Shown: piece by piece, positions 1-8,700 of the stretch
How the letters are laid out: each line of letters begins with the position of its first letter
How positions within the stretch are numbered: the stretch's first letter is position 1
Assembly: GCA_026770585.1 (NCBI GenBank)
Contig: MU646920.1
Location: forward strand, 210,030-225,906
Reading direction: 5' to 3'
From: Baffinella frigidus
Taxonomy: Eukaryota; Cryptophyceae; Cryptomonadales; Baffinellaceae
Length of the DNA stretch: 15,877 bases
Made by a program: the position numbers and the translations under genes
Notes under the pieces: generated by a model
Told to the model about the DNA's origin: nothing
What the model saw: only the letters and a program-made list of their open reading frames with translations
Databases searched by the model: none

Positions 1-76
1 ACCCCATACCCCAAACCCCAACCCCTACCCCCAACCCTTAACACCCAAAACCCTAAACCCAAAACCCTATGCGACC
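1..76. repeat. Degenerate telomere-like C-rich tract
   Basis: The first bases are runs of CCC or CCCC separated by A/T-rich spacers (AAACCCC, AACCCCT, ACCCTAAACCC). One exact CCCTAAA unit sits near position 50, which is the C strand of the TTTAGGG telomere repeat. A C-rich strand reading 5' to 3' at the left edge fits a left chromosome end or subtelomere. The repeats are too irregular to be an active telomere tract. It could instead be an interstitial relic. Confidence 0.45.
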
Positions 77-177
77 CATCAGTTTTTAAGCTCAGCAACC
101 CATAAAACAGATTTTAGTAAAAAACATCAGTTTTTGCCGGGAATTGGGTGTTTCACTACACAAGGTACCAGTGAACT

Positions 178-670
178 CTCTCCCGAGTCCCTGCTGAGTG
201 AATCCTGAGTCCCTTCGAGTCAATGCTGGGTCTTTCTAACTGAAACCTGGGTCTTGCTGGGCGAATCCTGAGTTTTTCTGGGTCGATCCTGAGTTTTCCT
301 GACTAAATCCTGAGTCTTTCTGGGTGAATCCTGAGTCTTTCTGGGTCAATCCTGAGTCTTTCTCAGTCAACCCTGAGTCTTTCTGATTGAATCCTGAGTC
401 TTTCTGACTGAATCCTGAGTCTTTCTGATTGAATCCTGAGTCTTGCTGTGTGAATCCTGAGTCTTTCTGACTGAATCCTGAGTCTTTCTGGCTGAATCCT
501 GAGTCATCCTGCCTGAATCCCGAGTCTTTCCGAACAAATCTTGAGGTACCCTGACCGAATCTTGAGTGATGCTGAGTGAATGCTAAGTCATTCTGACTAA
601 ACCCTAAGTCATCCTGACTGAATCCTGAGTCCTCCTGCCTGAATCCCGAGCTATCCCGACTTAATCCTGG
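178..670. repeat. 21-bp minisatellite, about 23 copies
   Basis: A tandem repeat with consensus close to TGAATCCTGAGTCTTTCTG plus two bases recurs every 21 bp. Copies are most uniform between about 370 and 500 and decay towards both edges. Because 21 is a multiple of three and the minus strand of the consensus has no stop codon in any frame, a 159-codon minus-strand frame (236-715) exists. It would encode about 20 copies of a heptad such as GFSQKDS. It starts inside the neighbouring foldback element, so I treat it as a by-product of the repeat rather than a gene. Confidence 0.85.
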
Positions 671-780
671 GGTACCTCGCTCATAAGAAAGCGACCCCCC
701 CCCCAGGACCACCACAGGGCCCTAGGCATAGCCCTACTGTAGGGTCCTAGGGGGAGGCGCTTTCTTATGAGCGAGGTACC
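671..780. mobile_element. Foldback/MITE-like element, copy A
   Basis: The sequence begins GGTACCTCGCTCATAAGAAA and ends with its reverse complement, TTTCTTATGAGCGAGGTACC. The arms continue inward through a C-run/G-run pair and AGGACC/GGTCCT, leaving a small centre containing GGGCCCTAGGCA. The whole unit is about 110 bp and could fold into a long hairpin. No coding capacity is visible, and no clear target-site duplication was found. It abuts the end of the 21-bp array. Confidence 0.8.
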
Positions 781-789
781 CATATCCCT

Positions 790-867
790 CAAGGAAGCAT
801 GGCTTCTCTGCAGAACCAGTTCCGGTGTCCGCCTATGCTGGGAGCTTGAAGAACCTAAAGGACCTTA
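790..867 (+). repeat. Left arm of a ~900-bp inverted repeat
   Basis: The segment from AAGGAAGCATGGCTTC through AACCTAAAGGACCTTA is the near-perfect reverse complement of 1605-1686. I count only a few differences across about 78 aligned bases. The two arms enclose several ~110-bp foldback copies (984-1574), so the structure looks like a larger foldback element invaded by smaller ones. No transposase frame is present between the arms. Confidence 0.8.
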
Positions 868-983
868 AGTGGCATGTACAGAGGGGGGTTCCCACGGGGC
901 TCACAAGGAGTGCACGCCCGTAGGACCTGTCAGTAGGCCTATGTAAATATAACCATACAGTGGTCCTAGCTGGAGCCTACAGG

Positions 984-1020
984 AGTACCTCGCTCATGAG
1001 GAGCCGCGCCCCCGCTAGGA
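984..1020 (+). repeat. Single arm of the ~110-bp foldback family, copy B
   Basis: GTACCTCGCTCATGAGGAGCC, followed by a C-run and CTAGGACC, matches the left arm of copies A and C. No matching right arm follows before copy C begins. It is either a truncated element or an arm separated by recombination. Confidence 0.6.
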
Positions 1021-1041
1021 CCCTGGGTACAGGCCTACAGG

Positions 1042-1152
1042 GGTACCTCGCTCATAAGAAACTGCCCCCCCCCTAGGACCACCATAGGGCCCTAGGCATC
1101 GTCCTACAGTAGGGTCCTGGGGGGGGGGCGCTTTCTTATGAGCGAGGTAACC
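1042..1152. mobile_element. Foldback/MITE-like element, copy C
   Basis: Same architecture as copy A: GGTACCTCGCTCATAAGAAA at the left, a C8-9 run, TAGGACCACCATAGGGCCCTAGGC, then a G-run and TTTCTTATGAGCGAGGTAACC at the right. The centre is in the same orientation as copy A. The right terminus carries a one-base expansion (GGTAACC rather than GGTACC). Confidence 0.8.
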
Positions 1153-1204
1153 CTGTACAGTAGGGTCTTAGGGGGGGGGGCGCCTCCTTATGAGCGAGGT
1201 GACC
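1153..1204. repeat. Right half of a foldback element
   Basis: CTGTACAGTAGGGTCTTAGG, then a run of Gs, then CTTATGAGCGAGGTGACCC reproduces the right arm of the ~110-bp family without a left arm of its own. It directly follows copy C, as if a right half had been duplicated in tandem. Confidence 0.65.
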
Positions 1205-1213
1205 CAGTACAGG

Positions 1214-1323
1214 GGTACCTCGATTACAAGAAAACGTCACCCCCCTAGGACGACCATAGGGCCCTAGGCAGAGGCCTACTGTAGGGTCCTACGGGGAGGC
1301 GTTTTCTTGTAATCAAGGTGACC
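1214..1323. mobile_element. Foldback/MITE-like element, copy D (arm variant)
   Basis: The element has the same length and centre as copies A and C. Its inner arm reads GATTACAAGAAAACG instead of GCTCATAAGAAAGCG. All four differences appear in complementary form on the right arm (CGTTTTCTTGTAATC), so the arms remain paired although their sequence has diverged from the other copies. It is probably a distinct subfamily. Confidence 0.78.
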
Positions 1324-1465
1324 CAGTACGTGTAAGGGCGTGCGGCGACGCCTGCTATCCTTGGTGGGCAGCGGCGCAATGACGGGGAACTCCGTTACAG
1401 TACGAAGAGACTCTTCAGAAGGTGTGCCGCGCTGTTAGACAACATGAGGGTCAACGCCCGCTATG

Positions 1466-1574
1466 GGTACCTCGCTCATAAGAAACAGCCTCCTCTTAGG
1501 ACCCTACGGCAGGACCATGCCTAGGGACCTATGGTGGTCCTAGGGGGGGGGGGGGTTCTTATCAGCGAGGTACC
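1466..1574. mobile_element. Foldback/MITE-like element, copy E, inverted
   Basis: It starts GGTACCTCGCTCATAAGAAA and ends TTCTTATCAGCGAGGTACC. The central segment (ATGCCTAGGGACCTATGGTG then GTCCTAGG) is the reverse complement of the centres of copies A, C and D, so this copy is inserted in the opposite orientation. A run of about 13 Gs lies in the right arm. Confidence 0.78.
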
Positions 1575-1604
1575 AATGTACGACACCAGCGCTGAATGCA
1601 GTAG

Positions 1605-1686
1605 GTCCTTTAGGTCCTGTAGGTTCTTCGAGCTCCCAACATAGGCGGACACCGGAACTGGTTCTGCAGAAAAGCCATGCTTCCTT
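1605..1686 (-). repeat. Right arm of the ~900-bp inverted repeat
   Basis: Reverse complement of 790-867, with small differences such as AGCTTGAAG against AGCTCGAAG and CTTCTCTG against CTTTTCTG. Together the arms bound about 900 bp. Confidence 0.8.
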
Positions 1687-1810
1687 TCGGATCACATTTG
1701 CGGCAGAACCGGCTAAAGGGTATCCTCATCGGGCACGCCATCACCTCTGAGCACCTTTACAAATCTAATTCGCCCTAGGCAGGTCGTAGGGTGCAGCCAG
1801 GCTGCCACCC

Positions 1811-1838
1811 AAAGTGGTCAAAGTGGTCAAAGTGGCCC
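1811..1838 (+). repeat. Three copies of a 9-bp repeat AAAGTGGTC
   Basis: AAAGTGGTC is repeated directly, with the third copy ending GGCC. It lies about 25 bp before the retrotransposon insertion point. No function can be assigned. Confidence 0.7.
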
Positions 1839-1856
1839 TGGTTGACTTAAGAGAGC

Positions 1857-1861
1857 TCACT
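1857..1861 (+). repeat. Target-site duplication (left), TCACT
   Basis: TCACT immediately precedes the left LTR and is repeated exactly at 12812-12816 after the right LTR. Five bases is the usual duplication left by Ty1/copia integrases. It fixes the element boundaries and shows that both LTRs belong to one insertion event. Confidence 0.93.
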
Positions 1862-2114
1862 TGATGTAGATTTGAGTGGAAGAGTGACTTTTGGCGGCGT
1901 TTACCCCCTTTTAATACATGGAAGTCTCGGCTCAGGCCGTAGACTCCGACTTCAGGAAAAATCCTTTTCTTTCTCCCACAGACACGAAGTGCTTTGCGAC
2001 TTGTGTTGTGCTTTCCCCCCTTTCCCACGCAAGCCTCACGGCTGAAAGGTAAACTCCCTGCTCTGTACAGTTGCTTTACAGACGGGCAAAGTGGTGGGAA
2101 GCAGATTTACATCA
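1862..2114 (+). repeat. 5' LTR, 253 bp
   Basis: It runs from TGATGTAGATTT to AGATTTACATCA, with 7-bp perfect inverted termini TGATGTA/TACATCA. It is identical to 12559-12811 except at one position (GTACAG here, GCACAG there). The LTR should carry the promoter and polyadenylation signals, but I see no convincing TATA box inside it. A pyrimidine tract ending CCCACAG (to 1981) and a GAAAG/GTAAAC (at 2048/2049) resemble splice acceptor and donor sites. A short minus-strand frame within it is not considered a gene. Confidence 0.95.
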
Positions 2115-2140
2115 GGCTATGAGCCCTGGTGCTCCGACCC
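2115..2140 (+). promoter_or_regulatory. Probable primer binding site, tRNA-Met anticodon-arm type
   Basis: This segment follows the LTR directly. Its reverse complement ends in CAGGGCTCATAGCC, which looks like the anticodon arm of a methionine tRNA (loop CTCATAG, anticodon CAT), preceded by GGAGCACC, which resembles the 3' side of a D arm. Drosophila copia and yeast Ty5 are primed from internal, anticodon-region sequence of initiator tRNA-Met, so this is plausible for the superfamily. A conventional 3'-CCA-type site starting at TGG (2128) is a weaker alternative. The host tRNA sequence is not available here. Confidence 0.5.
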
Positions 2141-2764
2141 ATTCTAAACTTCGCAGCGCTTGGCAGCGCAAAATGGGTGGAGGACTGTGCTGAGCTACAG
2201 TCGGACCTTGCTCGTGCTAACAAGCTCCCCTGCCCAGGGATATAAGCACGGACAAGAGTCGAGGCGCGGCGACTTCTTGCCTCAAGGAGGACGAGAAGCG
2301 AGCGTCAAGTGAAGTGCATCGAGGTGTTTGACGGGTCGCATTCGGCAACAACGGCCGGTGTCGATCTTCGAGCAGCCTGCGGCGTGCTTCACAAGATCAA
2401 GGACACGCTTCGGTGAGCAACCTCTGCTCTCCGGCATCAGCGTGCACCGCGGCTACGGCTGGGTGCAAGAGCCAGCGGCGTCCGAATTGCGACCAGTCGC
2501 ACCTCTGGGGACGCGTCTCTGCAACTTTCTTGGGCTGCAAGGTGCAACTTTTCTTGGGCTTCAAGGCGCAACTTTTCGTGGGCTCCAAGGTGCACGGGGG
2601 CGCGCTTGATCGTCTCGGAGAAGAGTGTGGCGCGCGGAGAGTCGTTGGTGGCTCTGTGTGTGCGTGTGTGGCGCGCGGGCAGTAAGAACCTTCGAGGCGG
2701 GGAATCGCTGAAGGATTTTTGTGCTGCTACGGTGCAAGGAGTTTGATTTCGAGTTCGATTCGGG
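2141..2764 (+). other. Untranslated leader of the retrotransposon
   Basis: About 620 bp between the primer binding site and the gag-pol start codon hold no frame I would call a gene; short overlapping frames here differ between strands and show no family motifs. Contents are a TATAAG at 2241-2246 of doubtful meaning and a three-copy 24-bp repeat at 2521-2591. The leader probably holds packaging and dimerisation signals, but these cannot be recognised from sequence alone. Confidence 0.6.
2521..2591 (+). repeat. Three tandem 23-24-bp units in the leader
   Basis: Units start at 2521, 2544 and 2568, each following GCAACTTTTCTTGGGCTNCAAGG with one to three changes. They lie 174 bp before the gag start. 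They could be a replication-slippage product or a repeated RNA-binding element; the sequence does not decide. Confidence 0.75.
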
Positions 2765-5700
2765 ATGTCTGGGCACGCAGCGTCTTTGGATGGGGGGCAG
2801 CTTTGGTTGCATCAGTGGTTGGAAAACTTCTTCAACCTTTCGCACAAGAACCTGGGAGAGATGATCAAGATGGCAGTTGGCGTCCATGAGCAGCAGTGCG
2901 AGAACCTCGACGTTTTCAATTTCGACAGTTTCGCTCCTGAGCAGCGTGCGGCATTTCAGATCTTCCTTTACGAGCGCGAGCGATCTTGCTTGGAGCAGAT
3001 GTACCAGATGGTCGTGGATCTGGGGATTGATCCTTTCGAGGTTGACATGTCGTTCACAGAGGAGTTCAAGGACCGGGCCATTGGCAACCACATCGAGGTG
3101 GAGCGCTTGATGAATGTGTTTGACAGCGCTTGCAGGGACAGGTCGTTTGTGGACTCCGAGTATTCGTCCTACAACTCGAGGCTTTTGAGGAAGCGCATGG
3201 ATGCCACGTTGGGACCTTATTTTCTCGACGTTCTGACGCGCAATGACCAGAGGGAATGTCCGCTGATCAAGGGGTTCTCGGAATCAAGTGGAGGAATGCG
3301 CTGGACTCGCGCGGACCTGGGGAGTGCTGCTTCTAAAAGGATTCGGCTGCAGGAGGTTGAATTTATGGACGATGGCATGGAGGAGCAGATGAATTCTCGC
3401 TTGCTCGATGGACGGACGGAACGGGGTCTTGCCGAGGCCGCGCAGAGGAAATCACGTGAGCAGAGGTCTCGTGAGGAGAGCACGGCGTCGCGCGCTCTTT
3501 CTGGGGACAGGTCGTGGGAGATGTCCTCAGGGGGCACGGGCGATACTCGCCACACTTCTCTCGCAGAGCAAGATCCTCTGTCTTCATCTGGCAAGCACGA
3601 GACTTGGAAGCCACGTGTTCGCTCGGAGTTCATGTTCAAGAACATCACGTCTCTTCAAGCTGACGGCAACTCCACCATTGTCGTTTTGCGTGAGGAGGCA
3701 GGGAAGTGGTTTGAGAAGAACGAGCAGTACATTGCTGCTGACATCGATGCCCGAACTTTGAGTCTGGTTGCGGCTGTGGGGAGGACGGCAGACTTGAAGA
3801 ATCTGGAGGCAAGCTTTTGTTTTCAGTACCCGACGGTTGGGGATTCGAGTGTGGATTCGGACTTCAAGGATACGGTGACTGCCAAGGGACGTGTGGTGGA
3901 CGATTCGGCTACATTTCGTTTCAGAGAGGCGGTCGTCATTTTCGTCAACACGGTCAACAAGACCTCGCTTCTCTGCAACGTGCACAAGAACTGTGATTAC
4001 AAGCAGACGGTTGAGATTCAGTTCAAATGGCTGCTTCCCTGGCTCATCGCAATCAATTCGCTGGCCAAAATTGCCACGAAGGAGTGCGGGGATCCGGGTG
4101 TGAGTGTTGCACTTCTCGCGGGACGTGCTAGCTCACAGTTCAACGACAATCCTGATTCGCTCTGTACGTACGGACTTTTGCAGCTGGGGGAGATGTTTTT
4201 CTGGGCCAAAGGCCAGGGTCTTGTGCAGACAGCTCGGATCGAAGCTCAGATCAACGCGCACATTCAGACGTGTTCTCCGGGAGATTTTTTCACTACGGTG
4301 TGGAGACAGGTGCTTGCAGAGAAGTGGAGCAAGTTTATCAGTGCTCAGGCTCCTTCCAAGCTGGCGTACAGAGATCACTATCGTTTTGTTAACATGATTG
4401 TGCAGCGGTACATGGAGGTGATCACTCGCGCGCGGACGGATCAGTGCATCGCGGGGTCGAATCTTTCTGCTCACGAGCTGCGGGAGAGCAACTTTCGCTT
4501 GTGGCTTACGGAGGGAGAGTGTGCGACTTCGAGTCTTCACTTGGATGATCCGTTGACAGTGAACCGTCTTCTTCAACAGCTCGAGGAGTTGCATCGTGTG
4601 AGTGGTGCGGCGCCTGTGCCTCCCTACACTGTGCCGCGCAAGTCAGCAGTTGTGCGCCAGGTTACTGGGGAGGAGATGCAGGAGGAGCAGACGGTTTCTT
4701 GGAACGGACGAGACTCGGGGGGCAACGACTCATCTCAGCCTTCGAAGTGGAGTGTCTTCCAGCTTCTAGAGCACGCGCAGCCAAATGTTACGGTTTCGCA
4801 GCGCAAGTGCAACAGGGGCTGTGGCTGCACCTATTTTGACGGACATCACAAGGAGTGCATCTACAAGAGTCTTCCGCAGGCTTGTCCTTACGATCAGCAC
4901 GGTGTGTTGGTTCCCAAGGGTGATTCGTTTTTCTGCAAGCTTTGCTGGAACAAGTTTTTGGGAGACCACTACAAGGACTGCAAGGAGGTCGCTGAGGTGG
5001 ATGGAATCTTTCGTTCGCTCACCTGGACCTCTGGAGGCAGCGGCGGTCGTGGAGGAGGAAACGGCGGTCGTGGAGGAGGAGCTGGTGACAGTCGTGGAGG
5101 TGGTGATGCGCGGGGAGCGTCCAGGGGGCGCGGAGCGTCCCGGGGACGTGGAAGTGGCAATTCGCGTGGAGGAGGTGACGCTTCTCGGGGCAGAGGCAAC
5201 GGTCGTGGTGACGCTTCTCGGGGCAGAGGCAACGGTCGTGGTGGTGCTTCTCGAGGCAGAGGCAACGGTCGTGACGGAGGAGGTCGCGGCAAGCGTGGAC
5301 GTGGTGGTGGTGTTGGTGGTGGTGCCAACAACCGTGGAGGAGACCACGCGGAGGACGTGAATACGAGATCTGAAAGGTTTCGGGCTTTCGAGGCGGGCGA
5401 TTTCAAGGAGATTGTCAAGGAGGTTGTCAAGGAGGTTGTCAAGGAGGTTACCGGTGTTGCGAATGTGGTTGTTGGTGGTGGTGTCAAGAACGTGGTTGCT
5501 GACGGTGTTGCCGTCGAGGAGCTTGTGCGCGTCAACGACAACGGTGCGGGTCTCAGGGGTGGCTTGATTCTCAGGAAGGGCGTCAGCAGTGCTTCGTGCA
5601 AGGGCTCTCTGAAGCAGGCTCACTCCAACGATGACGACTTTCCACCGGACAGTTCTGGCTCAGGTTCTGGCGCAGGTTCTGGACGTGCTGCTGGAGAGGG

Positions 5701-8700
5701 TGACAAATCTCTGGGCAACGTCAGGCCTCAGACGCGTTGTCTTTTCAAGCCTTCACCTAGGTCTGGCAAGGTGCAGGGGGACAGTCTCGACGGGGATTCT
5801 TTCGGAGACAGTGCAGGGGGTGCTACGGACGAAGGCTACGATTCGATTGAGTCAACTTCTACGGAGAGCAACTTTTCGTACACGAAGTGTTATGAGTGTG
5901 CGGTCGAGCTTCGTGACTCTCATGCCTCTTACTCTTGTGGGGCGGATGACGGACGTATTGTTGGGGGTGTCAAGGTCTTGCAGAGGTCTTCTGGCGTGGA
6001 CACTTTACCTCCAGCAGTGTACTCGTGTGCTGCTCTTGCTACGAGTACTTCTACGTTTGAGTCTGTGTGCTTCGACGATTTTATGCAGAAGGCTCAGCTT
6101 CGTGTGCTGTCTCGTGGTCACTGTCCCAGTTTCGTGTTGGATAATGCTACTACTTTTCACGTGTCGGGGCGTGTTCAGGATCTTCACAGTGTGCGGACTC
6201 TCAGAACTTCAGTTCGTGGACGGACGGCTACCAGTGCACAGTGCAGTTTCTCTCATGTTGGATCGCTCTCTTTTACGATCTGTCAGAAGGGGATCAATTG
6301 TACTGTCACTGTGGAGAACGTTTACTTTTCGGTGGATGGGGGCAACGAGACGATTTTGTCTGAACTTCTACTGAGGAAGGATGGCTTCAGCATTGAACAC
6401 TTGAACGATTACTGCCGTGTTACGATTCCGGGCGAGAAGCTTCGGAGAGGTGCACGTGGGATTCACGGGGGACAGATCACTTTCGAGGATGTAGTTCACG
6501 TTTGTGTCTTTCGGAATGGCTTGTTTGTTTCAACTGCACAGACGTTCAATCCTCGGAGGGCTGCTGACGTTACACGGCGATTACGTGTGGCTGCCACGGA
6601 CGTTGTGAACTCTTCTTGCAGGGATCCACGTTGGTCAAGTGAGGTTGTGGATGAGCGAGCCGGGGGCGTGCAGAGCAACTTTCAGATTCCTCTCTACGTG
6701 TTTGGGTTTCAACATCTTCTCCCGGGTATTCCTACACGACTTCGAGTGATGGCTCTTCTCGACGGTGCAATTCTGAGAAATTTTGCTCTGGTTGACACTG
6801 GTGCACAGTGCTCTCTATTTTCGACGTTGCGTTTCTTTCGAGACTCCAGTTTGAAGAAGTGCAACATTGAGATCGAGGGGGCGTGTGGGAAGAATGTGAC
6901 CATCACTCAGAGGGGCTGTGTCGATCTCAATCTTGGCACGGCTACGATGTCTCTCGAGAGGGTTTACTTGGACCCTACAGGTTGCAACGGCAATTTGATT
7001 TGTTGGCGAGATTTGGTCAACGGGGGCTTTGCTCCGAGATTGAGTGGCAACATTTCTACTTCGGGGATAATGGTTGTGACTCCAGGAGAAGGTCCGGGGT
7101 TGGAGACTGTGACGTTCCATCAATTTGTTCAGATTGGAGGGCTCACTTTTCTTCCACTCGAGGGTGCTGACGACGCTGCTGCTCGACGTCAACACGAGAA
7201 GCAGCAGGAGCGTGGGAAGAAGGCAGGTGTGTTCTGTCAGACTTTCAACGAGAAGATGATGCATCGTACAACTCGGGCGTGCCATTTGTCTCCGACGGAG
7301 ATGGTGCATTCGGCTCTTGGGCACGCGAGCATGGATCAGATCGAGAAGCTTAAACCTGTTGTGTCTCGGTGGCCTTCAGGCATCAAGATTGGTGTCAAGG
7401 TTGGGTGTGATCATGGAGATCTCTGCCACGTGTGTTTGCAGGCTAAGTTGCGGAAGCAGAATGCTGGCAAGTGGAATCCGGACAGCTGCACGAAAGTGAA
7501 TCAGCGAGTGTTTTGTGATTTTCTGGACGTTGGGATGACTGAGACTGCTATTACTGGGGATCGCTACGCGGGTGTGATGGCTGATCGCTATTCTAGTCAC
7601 TTGACTATGTTCTACGGACGTGATGTCACTGAGATGATTCAGCGAATGGAGAAGGAGTTGATCTACGCAAAGATGGTGCTTGGAAAGCCGATTTGCGAGG
7701 TGCAGTCGGACGCAGCGAGTGTGTATATTAAGATTCTCGGAGATCTCTCCAAGCTGTACAAGTTTTCGTTTCGGACGTCTCCGGCGTACTCGCAGCAGCA
7801 GAATGGTTTTGCTGAGTGCAGTCTGCGCAGAATCTACGAGATGGCAAAGGCTCTGATGTTACACTCCAACGTGACCAGACGCTTGTGGCCGTTTGCGTTT
7901 CAACAGGCAGTGGTTTTGCTGAACGTTCTGCCAACTCGTGCGAACGTGAACAAGGGGCACGGTGGGATTCCGCATCTTTTGTACTCTGGTTTGCATTTCA
8001 TGGATCTGGGCAACATTCGGGTCTGGGGATGTCTTGCATACGTTCACAGGTCCAAGCTCAAGATGAGAGACATTGGGGTTTCTTCGAAGCTGGCTCCTCA
8101 TTCCACGGGGGGTATCTATCTCGGAGAGACTTCACGTTTCCATCACACGCGTGGATGGGTTGTGTACTGTCCTGTTCAGCGCAAGGTGATTGTGGCTCAG
8201 ACGATTACGTGCAACGAGGGTTTCTTTCCGTGTCGACCACAGGGGAGTCGTCGTGAGCAAGGTTTTGGAGGCGAGCTCAACCCACATCACTTTTCTGGGC
8301 AGACTAATGTTTTGCTTTTGGAGGCAATGTGGGCAACAAAGCCGACGGCTACTCAGCACGAGTTGGTGACGGAGTTCTTCAAGGGTTTGACAACTGAGAT
8401 CAACTTGGAGAATCGTGAGTTGGAGATCTTTGATGAAGGGATTGTTGGACAAGACGCAGATGGGGTTTTGCAGGAGTGTGACAAGCAACTTCTGAACCAG
8501 GCTGCGCGGGGTTCTAAGTCTCCGTACAATCAGTACGTTCAAGATCACGACATTCACGGGTTTCACCGTGACGGAGAGATAACCGATGCTTCTTTTACGG
8601 AGTACGGGTCTGATTTTGAGGGTGGGTCTGTGGCTTCGAGCGCTTCGGCGTCGGTGCATCTCTCGGACCAGAGTGGAGTGGTTACTCCTGCAGAGCCACC

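Noticed and set aside
236-715. 159-codon minus-strand frame with heptad repeats as a gene
   Set aside because: The minus strand of the 21-bp unit is open in every frame, the frame starts inside a foldback element, and there is no unique domain.
671-1574. Hairpins as bacterial-type terminators or attC-like sites
   Set aside because: They are 110-bp palindromes repeated in both orientations in a eukaryotic repeat cluster, with no adjacent genes or T-runs. A mobile foldback family explains them better.
1765-2028. Minus-strand lysine-rich frame shared by both LTRs
   Set aside because: Its sharing is explained by LTR identity. The upstream and downstream ends differ between the copies, and no motif is present.
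2241-2246. TATAAG as the element promoter
   Set aside because: It lies in the leader outside the LTR, so transcripts starting there could not regenerate both LTRs.
4766-5623. Thr/Ser/Arg/Pro-rich minus-strand frames over the RGG tract
   Set aside because: Low-complexity shadows of the gag-pol coding repeats.
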